Source: Nocardia gamkensis NBRC 108242 (GTDB lineage: Bacteria; Actinomycetota; Actinomycetes; Mycobacteriales; Mycobacteriaceae). Taken from it: a stretch of 64,000 bases of DNA. The notes beneath the pieces were generated by a model. It saw only the letters and a program-made list of their open reading frames with translations, was not told the DNA's origin and made no database searches. Where the stretch lies: NCBI RefSeq assembly GCF_001612985.1, contig NZ_BDBM01000027.1:1-64000 (forward strand). The letters run 5' to 3'. The first letter of the stretch is position 1, and the number at the start of each line of letters is the position of its first letter. Shown here piece after piece: positions 42,086-51,791 of this stretch. The position numbers were made by a program, and so were the translations under genes.

Positions 42086-43324
42086 TCAGAACCGGACCTC
42101 CGTCGCGCCGGTCGACGGGCTCATGCTCGGGGAGCGGCGCTGCGCGGCCAGCCGTACGTTCTCGCGCGGGCGCGGATTGCGGATCGGCAGGGTGAGCCTG
42201 CGTCTCCGGGGCTTGGTGTTGATGAGCGTCATGTCGCCGTTGTAGTGGGCCAGGACCCGCGGATCCATGACCGCGCGCCACAGCGGCGGGATGATGGCCA
42301 GCAGGACCATGGTGGCGTAACCGGCGGGGAGCTGGGGCGCGACGTCGCAGCTGCGCAGGGTCTGATAGCGGCGGCCCGGATTGGCGTGGTGATCGCTGTG
42401 GCGCTGGAGGTGGAACAGGAAGATGTTGGTGACCAGGTGGTCGCTGTTCCAGCTGTCGCGGGGCGAGCAGCGGGCATAACGGCCGTCCGGGCGGCGGGCG
42501 CGCAGCAATCCGTAGTGTTCGACGTAGTTGACGGTCTCCAGCAGGCCCGCGCCGATGAGCGCTTGGAGGGCGAGGTAGGGGATGACGGCGGGACCGAACA
42601 CCACGATCAAGGTGGTGAACAACGCCGCGCTCATCGCCCAGGCTTGCAGGAGATGGTTGCTGGGGCTCAGCCAACGTTTGCCGTTGCGGGCAAGACGCTG
42701 ACGCTCCAACGTGAGGGCGGAGCGGAACCCGCCCGTCATGGTGCGGGGGAGGAACTGCCACAGCGATTCGCCGTAACGGGCGCTGGCCGGGTCCTCGGGG
42801 GTGGCGACGCGAACGTGGTGACCGCGGTTGTGCTCGACGAAGAAGTGCCCGTAACCGGACTGGGCGAGCGCGATCTTGGCCAGCCAGCGTTCGAGACGTT
42901 CGGCGCGGTGGCCGAGTTCGTGCGCGGCGTTGATGCCGATCCCGGAGACGAAGCCGAGCGTGACGGCCAAGCCGAGTTTGTCGACCAGGCTCAGCTCATG
43001 GCTTGCCCACAGGTAGCTGGCGATCAGCAGCCCGATGAACTGCATCGGCAGGAAGAGGAAAGTGCACCAGCGGTAATAGCGATCGTTGGACAGCGCCTCG
43101 TAGTCCTCGTCGCGGGGATTGCTTCCATCGTCGCCGATGGCGAAATCCAGCAGCGGGATCACCCCGAGGATGATGATCGGGCCGATCCACCAGAAGAGCT
43201 CCAGCCCGGTGTACAACACCAGCTGTGAGGGCAGTAGCGCGCAACCCGGGGCGATCAAGCCCAGAATCCAGAGGTAGCGCTTGGGGTCGCGGGCTCGCGT
43301 GTGCTCGAAGATCGTCATAGTCAT
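42086..43324 (-). CDS. alkB: Alkane 1-monooxygenase (AlkB)
   Basis: A 412-residue integral membrane non-heme di-iron hydroxylase with about six membrane helices. The histidine boxes are all present: NAAHELGHRAE, FVEHNRGHHVRVATP and HLQRHSDHHANP, plus the signature NYVEHYGLLR. It oxidises the terminal carbon of medium-chain alkanes using rubredoxin electrons. No rubredoxin gene follows, so rubredoxin must come from elsewhere in the genome. Several Met codons near the start make the exact N-terminus slightly uncertain. Confidence 0.95.
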   Translation of the reverse strand: MTMTIFEHTRARDPKRYLWILGLIAPGCALLPSQLVLYTGLELFWWIGPIIILGVIPLLDFAIGDDGSNPRDEDYEALSNDRYYRWCTFLFLPMQFIGLLIASYLWASHELSLVDKLGLAVTLGFVSGIGINAAHELGHRAERLERWLAKIALAQSGYGHFFVEHNRGHHVRVATPEDPASARYGESLWQFLPRTMTGGFRSALTLERQRLARNGKRWLSPSNHLLQAWAMSAALFTTLIVVFGPAVIPYLALQALIGAGLLETVNYVEHYGLLRARRPDGRYARCSPRDSWNSDHLVTNIFLFHLQRHSDHHANPGRRYQTLRSCDVAPQLPAGYATMVLLAIIPPLWRAVMDPRVLAHYNGDMTLINTKPRRRRLTLPIRNPRPRENVRLAAQRRSPSMSPSTGATEVRF

Positions 43325-43776
43325 CTCGCCGATCCGTCAGGACGACACTCAACCGACAGTTCCGACTGCGGACAACACCTACAACGTGCACGCCTATCAA
43401 GAATAGCTAGAAGTTCGCTGTGTAGGGTCGAACCGTCGAAACCGTTGTCTGAGCTGGCGACGTCCGCCCGGCGATGGCGTACCGCTGACCGGATCGGCCC
43501 GCGCTTTCGAGGCAGGCGCCGCCGCGTCGGGTACGAAACGATCCGTGCCGGATCTGCGAGTATCACCGCTGCGCGCACCTGAGCGGCTCGAGCAGGCGGG
43601 GAGGAGCCAACTCCGACATTCGAACCTTTCTGTACCGAAATCGACCTAGCTGACGAACGGTGAGACAGCAAATTCGGTGCAAGTAGACTCGCCGACCCTG
43701 GGTCCGGGAGCCACGGGACGATCGTGGGGGTGGAACTCGCCCGCCGCACGGGGGATCTGTGCTGTGCCGGCAGGCA

Positions 43777-43818
43777 GGTCGGCCGCGGTTCGGTCGTGGG
43801 ACCGAACCGCGGCCGACC
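43777..43818. terminator. Perfect 19-bp hairpin (likely strong terminator)
   Basis: GGTCGGCCGCGGTTCGGTC (43777-43795) pairs perfectly with 43800-43818 around a GTGG loop. It lies 107 bases downstream of the minus-strand lipase stop in an otherwise empty 600-bp region (43325-43925) in front of alkB. There is no T-run. It may stop lipase transcripts before alkB, or it may be a protein-binding site. Confidence 0.6.
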
Positions 43819-43925
43819 ACCGTGCATGGAGATCATGGCACTACGAGCCGAATCGCTGCGCGAGGCGCCGTGCCGAGTCCCCGATCGAGATACCGACGGT
43901 ATCCGAGCGGGTCACGCTTCGCAAA

Positions 43926-45248
43926 TCAGGGCAGCGCCCCACAGTTGGTCGGAGCGGGCTGGTCCGCGAGCCGCTCGGTCATCCACTGCTGAGACGCCAC
44001 CAGGGACGGGAAGAACGCCAGCACGTGGGTGGCCCGCAATCCACTGATGACGCTGGGCAGCTCGCCGTTCGCGTTCAGCTGGACAGGAGCGCCGCCGCCG
44101 CACCACCCGGCCGCCAGTTCACGGACGGGCACATACGGCGCGCCCTCGTCGATCGGGCTGGAGGCGATGAGCACGGGCACTCCCGGAGTGGCCGTCCCGA
44201 CGCGCTGATCGTTGAACGCCGCCTTCAGGGTCGGGGACTGATCGATCACCGCGGTGAGCGGTTGCCCGCTGGTGGTCCACTGCGAGGTGTTCGGGAACTG
44301 CTGGGCCAGTCCCAGGGGTACGGCGCACTTTTCCAGCGACTCGCGCAGGATCGCCTTGCCGGTGTCGTTGAGTTCGGCGTCGAGCACCGGGCGGGTTTCG
44401 GGATAGTTGGCGGCGATGCCGTTGAGAATCCACGCGAAGGCGGGTCCGAGCGCGGGACGCCCGTCGTTGAAGCCGATGAAATATTCGTCGTCCACGACCG
44501 GGCCGCCGGCGTAGGCGCCCCGCACGTTCAGCTCGGGGGCGTAGCTCGGCTGCAGTTCGGCCGCGCCGGCGGAGGCCATGCCGCCCTGGGAGTATCCGTA
44601 CAGAATGACGGGCGAGCCGGGATGCAGGCTGGTGCCCGGCAATTGCAGCGCCGCTCGCGCCGAGTCGAGCAGCGCGTAGGCCTGAGATTTCCGGTTCAGA
44701 TAGTCGTGCACCGCCGGCGTACCCAGGCCGTGGTAATCGGTCACCATGACCGCCATGCCGCGGGCCAGCAGCGTGTACAACGCCAGCACGTCGTATTCGA
44801 CGATTACGTCGAACGGAGGCTGGTATTGGATGAATTGCGCCAGCAGTTTCGAAGGCGCGCACTGATCGCCTTGCCCCTTCGTGCCGACCGCGTAGGCGAT
44901 CAGCGGGCGCTCACCCGGGCCCGTCCACGGCTGGGCGGGTTCGAGGTACGTCCCCACCACGGCTGCCCGCTCGCCGTGGGTATCGCTGCTGGTGTACATG
45001 ATGCGCGTGGACGTGGCGGGAACCTGTCCCGGCTGTCCGGGGACCGAAAGCGCCAGTCGCGACGATTCGGTGCGGATGATGGAGCCCGGCGCGCCCTCCG
45101 TCGACGCGGGTGGAATGTAGAACTCGTCGCCGGCCACGGCTTCCGCGGCCGGTTCCGTCCATGCGTGGGGGGCGGCGACCGCCCCGGCTCCGACGACGAT
45201 GAGGGTTCCCGTCAAGGCTGTGGCCAATCTGAGTATTCGGCTCCTCAC
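43926..45248 (-). CDS. Secreted lipase (LIP family)
   Basis: A 440-residue alpha/beta-hydrolase of the actinomycete secretory lipase family. A signal peptide is visible at the N-terminus (ILRLATALTGTLIVVGAGAV then an AxA-like site near APHA). The nucleophile elbow is ILYGYSQGGMASAGA. Asp and His candidates are in ASSPIDEGAPYVPV and LRATHVLAF. The GTG at 45248 has an AGGAAGGA site in place; an ATG at 45281 lies upstream without one. The divergent TetR gene at 45326 is the likely regulator. Confidence 0.88.
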   Translation of the reverse strand: MRSRILRLATALTGTLIVVGAGAVAAPHAWTEPAAEAVAGDEFYIPPASTEGAPGSIIRTESSRLALSVPGQPGQVPATSTRIMYTSSDTHGERAAVVGTYLEPAQPWTGPGERPLIAYAVGTKGQGDQCAPSKLLAQFIQYQPPFDVIVEYDVLALYTLLARGMAVMVTDYHGLGTPAVHDYLNRKSQAYALLDSARAALQLPGTSLHPGSPVILYGYSQGGMASAGAAELQPSYAPELNVRGAYAGGPVVDDEYFIGFNDGRPALGPAFAWILNGIAANYPETRPVLDAELNDTGKAILRESLEKCAVPLGLAQQFPNTSQWTTSGQPLTAVIDQSPTLKAAFNDQRVGTATPGVPVLIASSPIDEGAPYVPVRELAAGWCGGGAPVQLNANGELPSVISGLRATHVLAFFPSLVASQQWMTERLADQPAPTNCGALP

Positions 45249-45325
45249 GATGCGATCCTTCCTGCGATTTGGGATACCCATGGCATCTAGAATCGGATAC
45301 TGAGAGTATCTGTAAGGGGTAGAGA

Positions 45326-45958
45326 TTGTCCGGGAATAGCGATGAGTGTCGGCGGCTTCGGGGCGAAGGGCGTTCGCGGCCGACTCGAGCGCAGAGCCAA
45401 GCGCGGACGCGCACTGTATTGATCACGACCGCCAAACGGCTTTTCCTGGAGGACGGCTATCAGGCGACAACTCTGGACAAGGTCGCGAAAGCCGCCGGTT
45501 TCACCAAAGGGGCGGTGTATTCGAACTTCCGCACCAAAGACGACTTGTGTCTGGCCGTGCTCGATGAAATCCACGCCGAGCGGGCGGCGGAGGTCGCCGA
45601 GATCATCGCCGCGCCCACGGCTGCCGCGCGCCTGAAGCGGATGACGGAGTGGGCCGAGCGGGTGGTCGGCGATCCCGACTGGACGCAACTCGAACTCGAG
45701 TTCAGCGTTCACGCACGACGCGACGAGCACCTTCGCGCCGAATTGGCGAGCAGGCTCGCCGACATCGCGGGCATGGTCGGCGCCGCCTTGCGGGCGACGG
45801 AGGATCTCGACACCCCGATGCCGAGGGCCGAAGCCGCTGTCGCGGTGCTGGCGCTCGGCGTAGGGCTGGGTTTGTTCCGCTCGATCGATCCCGGCATCCC
45901 CGTCACGGGGATGATCTCCGCACTGCGTGCCATCGCGGGATTGTCCCCGAACGGCTGA
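45326..45958 (+). CDS. TetR-family regulator, divergent from the lipase
   Basis: A 210-residue TetR protein with VLITTAKRLFLEDGYQATTL, then KVAKAAGFTKGAVYSNFRTK and DDLCLAVLDEI, followed by a TetR_C_6-like helical domain. The start is a TTG at 45326 with AGGGG six bases upstream, and no better start exists in frame. The short 77-base intergenic space with the lipase gene suggests local control of that gene. Confidence 0.82.
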   Translation: MSGNSDECRRLRGEGRSRPTRAQSQARTRTVLITTAKRLFLEDGYQATTLDKVAKAAGFTKGAVYSNFRTKDDLCLAVLDEIHAERAAEVAEIIAAPTAAARLKRMTEWAERVVGDPDWTQLELEFSVHARRDEHLRAELASRLADIAGMVGAALRATEDLDTPMPRAEAAVAVLALGVGLGLFRSIDPGIPVTGMISALRAIAGLSPNG

Positions 45959-46075
45959 GCGGACGGCGACCGGCCGCGTCCCGTCCGGGCGGGAAGTGGG
46001 TGGAAACGCCGGAGTGGGGTTGCGGTCGCCCCTACGGCCGCTAATATAAGTCAAAACTTATTCAAGGAGGTTGTC

Positions 46076-46732
46076 ATGCCACTGTTGACCGATCCCGCGG
46101 CCATCGCCGGGCTCGTCACCCGCGAGGTCCGCACCGGATCCCGCGACGGCGCGCCGACGAGGATCGCCGTCGCCCGCCGCCGCTACCCGACGGATCAGGC
46201 GGATCTGTGGGACGCGCTCACCGATATCGAGCGGATTCCGCGCTGGTTCCTGCCCGTCAGTGGTGACCTGCGCGTCGGCGGGCGCTACCAGCTGGAGGGC
46301 AACGCCAACGGTGTCGTCGAAGAGTGCGATGCGCCGGAACGGTTCGCCGTGACCTGGGAGATGGGACCGCGGATCTCCTGGCTGACGGTTCGTCTCACCC
46401 CCGCCGGGGACGGCACCGAACTGGAGTTGGCTCACGAGGCGCCGGTCGATCCGGAGTTCTGGACGCAATTCGGACCGGGGGCGGTGGGCGTCGGCTGGGA
46501 TCTCGCCCTGATGGGCCTCGGGCTGCACTTGGCGAGCGGAGATCCGGTCGACGCCGCCGAGGGCATGGCCTTCCCGACGACGCCCGAGGGCGTGACGTTC
46601 GTGCGGACGGCGGCGCTCGGCTGGGCGGAGGCGGCGGTCGGCGACGGTGACGACCCGGCCGCGGCGAACGCGGCGGCGCTGCGGACCGTCGACTTCTACA
46701 CCATCGACCCCGCACACGGCTCCGAGGCCTGA
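46076..46732 (+). CDS. SRPBCC (AHSA1-like) domain protein
   Basis: A 218-residue protein of the activator-of-Hsp90/START-like fold. YPTDQADLWDALTDIERIPR, then WFLPVSGDLRVGGRYQLEGN and FAVTWEMG are family blocks, and LELAHEAPVDPEFW and WDLALMGLGLHLASG follow. These proteins bind small hydrophobic ligands, with roles mostly unknown. It ends in a TGATG junction with the ArsR gene, a common pairing in actinomycetes. An AGGAGG site precedes the ATG. Confidence 0.88.
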   Translation: MPLLTDPAAIAGLVTREVRTGSRDGAPTRIAVARRRYPTDQADLWDALTDIERIPRWFLPVSGDLRVGGRYQLEGNANGVVEECDAPERFAVTWEMGPRISWLTVRLTPAGDGTELELAHEAPVDPEFWTQFGPGAVGVGWDLALMGLGLHLASGDPVDAAEGMAFPTTPEGVTFVRTAALGWAEAAVGDGDDPAAANAAALRTVDFYTIDPAHGSEA

Positions 46733-47139
46733 TGGACCGTTCTCCGGCGAAGATCTTCGAAGCGCTCGGCGACCCGGTCCGCCGGTTCATCCTCGAAACG
46801 GTGGCGGCCGACGAACAGCCCGCGGGCGCGCTCGTCGGCGCTGTCCGGCAGCACACGCCGATCTCTCAGCCCGGCGTCTCCCAGCACCTCAAGGTGCTTC
46901 GCGACGCCGGGCTGGTGCGGGTCCGCGCCGAAGGCACGCGACGGCTCTACGCCCTCGATTCGGAGGGTATCGATGCCGCCAGGGCTTGGCTCACCGGACT
47001 GGCCGACCCGCTGCACCAGTTCGCTCAACCGCTGGACGCGCTCGCGACGGAGATCGCCCGCGGGAAACGCGCTCGCCGCGGTGCCGGGACCGGTCGGCCC
47101 GGCGAAGAGGATGCCGGTAGTCGCGCTCGCCATGCGTGA
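46732..47139 (+). CDS. ArsR-family regulator
   Basis: A 135-residue winged-helix ArsR protein: IFEALGDPVRRFILETVAAD, then ISQPGVSQHLKVLRDAGLVR and AEGTRRLYALD. There is no cysteine-type metal site. Its ATG overlaps the SRPBCC stop by one base (TGATG), so the two are translated together. It probably controls the pair. The basic tail after residue 110 looks less conserved. Confidence 0.88.
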   Translation: MDRSPAKIFEALGDPVRRFILETVAADEQPAGALVGAVRQHTPISQPGVSQHLKVLRDAGLVRVRAEGTRRLYALDSEGIDAARAWLTGLADPLHQFAQPLDALATEIARGKRARRGAGTGRPGEEDAGSRARHA

Positions 47140-47172
47140 CCCGCACGGGTAGCGGGCCACGCATGGCTGCGG

Positions 47173-48432
47173 TCAGCAGCGGCCGAAGACGACGGCCGCG
47201 TTGTGGCCGCCGAAACCGTAGGAGTTGTTCAGCGCGTATTCGATGTTCTGGGTGCGCGCGCTGCCGTGCACGATGTCGAGATCGATCTCGGGGTCCTGAT
47301 TGTCGAGGTTCAGCGTGGGCGGCACCACCCCGTCCCGGACGCTGAGCACGGTCAGGGCGGCTTCCACCGCGCCTACCGCGCCTACCGAGTGTCCCAACGC
47401 GGATTTCGGCGCGTAGACCGAGGCGTGGTCGCCTACCGCCGCTCGGATCCCCCTCGCTTCCGCCAGGTCCCCGAACGGAGTGGCCGTGGCGTGCGCGTTG
47501 ACGTGGTCGATATCGGTGGCGCTCACGCCGGCCGTTTCGATCGCGCGGCGCATCGCTCGAATGTTCCCCGCGCCGTCCGGATGGGGCAACACCATGTGGT
47601 AGCCGTCGGCGGTCAGGCCCGCGCCCATCAGGCGAGCCAGGGGCTTCGCCCCGCGCGCCCGCGCGTGGTCCTCCGACTCCAGCACGAACAGCGCGGCGGC
47701 TTCGCCGAACACGAAACCGTCGCGATCCCGGTCGAACGGGCGCGACGCGGCTTCGGGTTCATCGATCCGTGTGCTCAACGCCCGCATCATCGAGAATCCG
47801 GCCACTGCCAGCGGATTGATGCGGCCCTCCACGCCGCCCGCGACGACGATGTCGGCCTCGCCGAGGATGATCGAACGCCACGCGTGCACCAGCGCCTCGC
47901 ATCCCGATGCGCAGGCCGAAACGGGCGTGATCACGCTGGCTCGCGCACCGAGTTCCAACCCGACCACCGCGGCGGCGCCGTTCGGCATGGCCATGGGCAC
48001 CGCGAAGGGAGACACCTTGCGGTAGCCCGCCTCGCGCATCAGGTCGTTGGACTCGATGATCGTGTCGGCGCCGCCGAGACCGGTGCCGATGCAGACGCCG
48101 AGACGATCCAGATCGACTTCCGGCCTGCCCGCGGTGTCCCAGATCCGATTGCCCATGACGTAGGCGATCTGCTGGACGTAGGACATGCGGCGCTTCTGGA
48201 CGCGGCTGAGTTCGTCGGTCGGATCCAGTTTGAACTGGCCGCCGATGTCGACGGGAACCTGGAAGCGCTCGAAGTCGGGGTCTTGCACCTTCGCGATCCC
48301 GGTTTCCCCGGCGAGCAGTCCTTTCCAAGTCGCATCGGTGTCGGCGCCGACAGCGGTCGACATCTCGATAGCAGTCACGACCACACTCCGGAACCCTCCG
48401 TTGGTGGTGGAGAAGTCCGTGATATCGGACAT
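47173..48432 (-). CDS. Beta-ketoacyl-ACP synthase (KasA/KasB type)
   Basis: A 419-residue condensing enzyme of the FabF/KasA-KasB class. The active-site Cys is in [13 protein letters not shown], and the two His are in [14 protein letters not shown] and [14 protein letters not shown]. The C-terminal [17 protein letters not shown] is intact. It extends acyl-ACP chains with malonyl-ACP, in mycolate producers as part of FAS-II. It stands alone here rather than in the usual acpM-kas operon, so it may be an extra copy serving a specific lipid. The ATG at 48432 follows AAGAAGGGG. Confidence 0.9.
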   Translation of the reverse strand: MSDITDFSTTNGGFRSVVVTAIEMSTAVGADTDATWKGLLAGETGIAKVQDPDFERFQVPVDIGGQFKLDPTDELSRVQKRRMSYVQQIAYVMGNRIWDTAGRPEVDLDRLGVCIGTGLGGADTIIESNDLMREAGYRKVSPFAVPMAMPNGAAAVVGLELGARASVITPVSACASGCEALVHAWRSIILGEADIVVAGGVEGRINPLAVAGFSMMRALSTRIDEPEAASRPFDRDRDGFVFGEAAALFVLESEDHARARGAKPLARLMGAGLTADGYHMVLPHPDGAGNIRAMRRAIETAGVSATDIDHVNAHATATPFGDLAEARGIRAAVGDHASVYAPKSALGHSVGAVGAVEAALTVLSVRDGVVPPTLNLDNQDPEIDLDIVHGSARTQNIEYALNNSYGFGGHNAAVVFGRC

Positions 48433-48538
48433 CAAACCCCTTCTTTCGGCTTGTCGGCTCGGACGCTCAAGCGAGGCTATGTGCGCGCCGGAAGGCTGGG
48501 GTAGTAGCCCGAGTGCCGATCACCGCTACGATCGGGCC

Positions 48539-49507
48539 ATGGAAGCGGATGGGGGAGCGCGTCGGATCACCGTCGTCATACCCGACGAAGTGGTTGTTCT
48601 GGATGCCGCGATTCCGATCGACGTGTTCGGCTCCGACCCCAACTACCGGCTCGAGGTGTGCGCGGTCTCGCCGATGGCGACGACCTCGGTGCCGGGGTTG
48701 TCCTGCGTGGCGACGGCGGGGCTGGAGGCTCTGCGGCACGCGGGCACGGTGGTGGTGCCCGGTTACGCGTCGTACGGGGAGCCGCCGCCGGAACCGGTGC
48801 TGCGAGCGCTGCGCGACGCCCACGCACGAGGCGCGCGAATGCTGTCGATCTGTACCGGTGCTTTCGCTCTGGCCGCCGCGGGACTGCTGGACGGCCGTCC
48901 CGCTACGACGCATTGGCGGGCCGCACCGCTGTTGCAGAGCCGGTATCCGAACGTCGAGGTTCATGCCGATCGCCTGTTCGTGGACGACGGTGACGTGCTG
49001 ACCTCCGCGGGCGTGACCAGCGGGATCGACCTCTGCCTGCACGTGGTGCGCAAGGACATCGGCGCCGCGGCCGCCAACGAACGCGCCCGCGACCTGGTGG
49101 CGCCCCCGGTGCGCGAGGGCGGTCAAGCCCAGTACACCCGGCAGTTCCTGGAGCAGACATCCACCGGCCTGCTCTCCGATACACGGGCGTGGATTCTCGC
49201 CAACCTCGACCACCGGCATTCGCTCGAAGATCTCGCCAAGCGATCGAATCTCTCACGCCGCAGCTTCATCCGGCGATTCCGGGAGGAGACCGGTACCTCC
49301 ACGCACGTCTGGATCACCAGCGCGCGCCTGAACCAGGCGCGGGAACTGCTCGAGACGACCGAACTCCCCGTCGACCAGATCGGCTATCGCGTCGGCCTCG
49401 GAAATCCGGCCAACACCCGCGCGGTGTTCAAGCGTCACCTCGGGGTCAGTCCGGCGCAGTACCGGCGCACGTTCACGATCGGAAACCGGCGGGTGCCGGG
49501 GACCTAA
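48539..49507 (+). CDS. GlxA-family regulator (DJ-1/PfpI plus AraC)
   Basis: A 322-residue protein. The N-terminal DJ-1/PfpI-like domain reads VVIPDEVVVLDAAIPIDVFG, then MLSICTGAFALAAAGLLDGR with the nucleophile-elbow Cys, then TTHWRAA. The C-terminal AraC domain has two HTH motifs (HSLEDLAKRSNLSRRSFIRR, then LPVDQIGYRVGLGNPANTRA). It is divergent from the ketoacyl synthase, 106 bases apart, and may control it. Its last four bases overlap the tail of the convergent HAD gene. It resembles the second GlxA regulator at 59008. Confidence 0.88.
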   Translation: MEADGGARRITVVIPDEVVVLDAAIPIDVFGSDPNYRLEVCAVSPMATTSVPGLSCVATAGLEALRHAGTVVVPGYASYGEPPPEPVLRALRDAHARGARMLSICTGAFALAAAGLLDGRPATTHWRAAPLLQSRYPNVEVHADRLFVDDGDVLTSAGVTSGIDLCLHVVRKDIGAAAANERARDLVAPPVREGGQAQYTRQFLEQTSTGLLSDTRAWILANLDHRHSLEDLAKRSNLSRRSFIRRFREETGTSTHVWITSARLNQARELLETTELPVDQIGYRVGLGNPANTRAVFKRHLGVSPAQYRRTFTIGNRRVPGT

Positions 49508-50220
49508 CCGGGCAGCCGCTCCGCGCGATAGCCGTGCAGTCGCGGATCGGAGTCGCCGACGACGACCGGATGACCGACCAGCTCGAACATCGCGGTGTCG
49601 GAGTGGTGATCGCCGAACGCCGTGCAGGACGACAGGTCGATGGCCGCCCGCTCGGCGTAGCGCAGCAGTGCCGCGGACTTGTCGGCACCGACCATCGTCG
49701 CCAGGACCTCGCCGGTGTACTTACCGGCCGTCGTCTCCATCGTCGTGCACAGCACCGAGGTGGCGCCGACGGCTTCGGCGATCGGGCGCAGCGCCGGGGT
49801 GAACGAGCCCGATACCAGGATGATGCGAGTCCCGGTGCGAGACAGTTCGTCCAGCCTGCGCCGGACCGCGAGATTGAAGAACGCCGGGTCCGCGACGCAG
49901 TTCGCGAACCAGTCGTCGCCGACGCGTCGGACGTCGGCGAGGTCGCGGCCGGCCCATTGCCGGTAGAACCACCGATGGGATTCGGCACGGCTCATCCCCG
50001 CCGCCCGCAGCGCCCGGAACTCCTCGATGACGCCATCGGCCTGCGCGCCGCGCCCACGGCGCCGCGCGTCGAACACGAACAAGGACAGGAAAGTGACGCG
50101 ACGGACCAATGTTTCGTCGACATCCACGAAAGCCGCTGGGACAGTGCATTCCTCGCCGCCACGTGGCCTCGCCGGCGGATCCGTGTGAGTGCGGCCCGTG
50201 GTTTCTCCGCGTTGCCTCAT
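49504..50220 (-). CDS. HAD-superfamily hydrolase (IB type)
   Basis: A 238-residue HAD phosphatase. Motif I is AAFVDVDETLV, motif II is IILVSGSFTPALRP and motif IV is CTAFGDHHSDTAMFEL. It belongs to the HAD-IB group with phosphoserine-phosphatase-like members. The ATG at 50220 overlaps the antiporter stop (ATGA). The first 25 residues are poorly conserved, so a later GTG start is possible. The substrate is unknown. Confidence 0.82.
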   Translation of the reverse strand: MRQRGETTGRTHTDPPARPRGGEECTVPAAFVDVDETLVRRVTFLSLFVFDARRRGRGAQADGVIEEFRALRAAGMSRAESHRWFYRQWAGRDLADVRRVGDDWFANCVADPAFFNLAVRRRLDELSRTGTRIILVSGSFTPALRPIAEAVGATSVLCTTMETTAGKYTGEVLATMVGADKSAALLRYAERAAIDLSSCTAFGDHHSDTAMFELVGHPVVVGDSDPRLHGYRAERLPG

Positions 50221-51512
50221 TGGGCCGTGGCCTCGGCCTCGACGGCGGAATCGCTGCGCCGCTGTTCTTTCGTCGCCTCCGGCGGCCGGTCACCGCGAGG
50301 GGCGGTGATACCGCAGAGCTTCAGCAACGGCGCTGTCATCGCGGTGGTGATCAATGCCATCATGACCAGCAACGAGTACAGCCGCTCGTCGATGACGCCG
50401 ATCGTCAGGCCGATGTTGAGGATCACCAGTTCCGTCAGGCCTCGGGTGTTCATCAGCGCCGCGAGGGCCGCTGCTTCCGCCCTGTCGCTGCGGCCGAGCC
50501 GGGCGGCCAGATAGGTGCCGCCGAGTTTGCCCACGAGGGCGGCGAACATGATCGCGGCGAATTCGGCGATGCCGGCGCGATCGATGGCACCGAGATCGAC
50601 CTGCAAGCCGGCCACCACGAAGAAGGCGGGCAGGAAGATGCTGCTCAGCAGTTGGGCGCCGCTGTCGACGGCCGCGCGCAGCCGCCGGGGGAACACGACC
50701 CCGAACAGGAACGCGCCGAAGATCAGATGCAGTCCGAGCCATTCGGTGGTGGCGCCCAGCAACAGTGCGCCTGCGACGCCGAGGAAGACCATGTTGCTCG
50801 TGTTCTTCTCGGAACCGGCGCCCGCGAGCCGGTCGAGCGCCGGACGCACCGCCCACCACAACACCACGACTAGCGGGACGAACAGCAGCAGCCGCCAGTG
50901 GTGATCGAGACCGGGCCGGGCGATGCCGATGACCACCGCCAGGACACACCAGGCGAGGACGTCGTCCAACGCGGCGCAGGTCATGGCCGACTGGCCCAGC
51001 CGGGTGCCGAGCAGCTTGCGGTCGTGCAGGATCCGGGCCAGCACCGGAAAGGCCGTGACGGCCAACGCGCAACCGATGAACAGCGCGAAGTTCAGCCGGT
51101 TGCCGCCGTCGTGCCGGGCCAGCGCCCACAGCGCGACGACGGAACCGAGCGCGAAGGGCACGAGGTAGGCCGAGAGCGCGATCCCCGCGACCGACCGCCG
51201 CCGTCCGGCGACCGATCGCAGATCCATCTCGAGACCCGCCGAGAACATGAAGATCATCACGCCGACGTTCGCGAATGCCGTGAGATACGAACGAGTGTCG
51301 TGCGGAAAGACCGTCTCGGACAAGTGTGCCCCGAGCACCGTCGGCCCCGCGAGTATGCCCGCCACGATCTCGCCGATCACCGCGGGCTGCCCCACCTTCT
51401 CGGCCAGCCAGCCCAGCAGGCGTGCCGCGCCCACGATCAATACGAGGTCCAGTAACAAGAAGATCATTTGGTCGCTCGGCAACGCCTCGACTCCGTTCGA
51501 CATTGAGGACAT
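50217..51512 (-). CDS. CPA2-type Na+(K+)/H+ antiporter
   Basis: A 431-residue membrane protein with about 12 helices. The family blocks are VIGEIVAGILAGPTVLGAHL, FANVGVMIFMFSAGLEMDLR, ALDDVLAWCVLAVV (ion-site Asp pair), GAFLFGVVFPR and MNTRGLTELVILNIGLTIGV. It exchanges monovalent cations for protons. There is no regulatory TrkA domain at the C-terminus. It is followed by the HAD gene with a 4-base overlap. Confidence 0.9.
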   Translation of the reverse strand: MSSMSNGVEALPSDQMIFLLLDLVLIVGAARLLGWLAEKVGQPAVIGEIVAGILAGPTVLGAHLSETVFPHDTRSYLTAFANVGVMIFMFSAGLEMDLRSVAGRRRSVAGIALSAYLVPFALGSVVALWALARHDGGNRLNFALFIGCALAVTAFPVLARILHDRKLLGTRLGQSAMTCAALDDVLAWCVLAVVIGIARPGLDHHWRLLLFVPLVVVLWWAVRPALDRLAGAGSEKNTSNMVFLGVAGALLLGATTEWLGLHLIFGAFLFGVVFPRRLRAAVDSGAQLLSSIFLPAFFVVAGLQVDLGAIDRAGIAEFAAIMFAALVGKLGGTYLAARLGRSDRAEAAALAALMNTRGLTELVILNIGLTIGVIDERLYSLLVMMALITTAMTAPLLKLCGITAPRGDRPPEATKEQRRSDSAVEAEATAQ

Positions 51513-51791
51513 CGCGGGACCGGATCCGATGTTCGCACGGGACATCGCCGTCACGCATCGACCGCAGCGCGGAACCCCCGAAACATGGACTGCCTGCACT
51601 GAGACGATATCGCATCCGTCCGGCGACCGAGCGTGCAGAGTGATCTACGCCACCCCCGTCATGGCGCCGGGGCGACTGGCGCAAAGTGGTGCATCTCTGT
51701 CGCGAATGGTACTGGCTGGTCGCTCTTTCCGTTCGGAATACTTCGAGCCGTGGCGTGCGCCGGTCGAGGGCGCAGCCGAGGGGAGTCGACG

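Noticed and set aside
42245-43228. Plus-strand open frame opposite alkB
   Set aside because: AlkB has all its histidine boxes on the minus strand. The plus frame is a GC-driven shadow.
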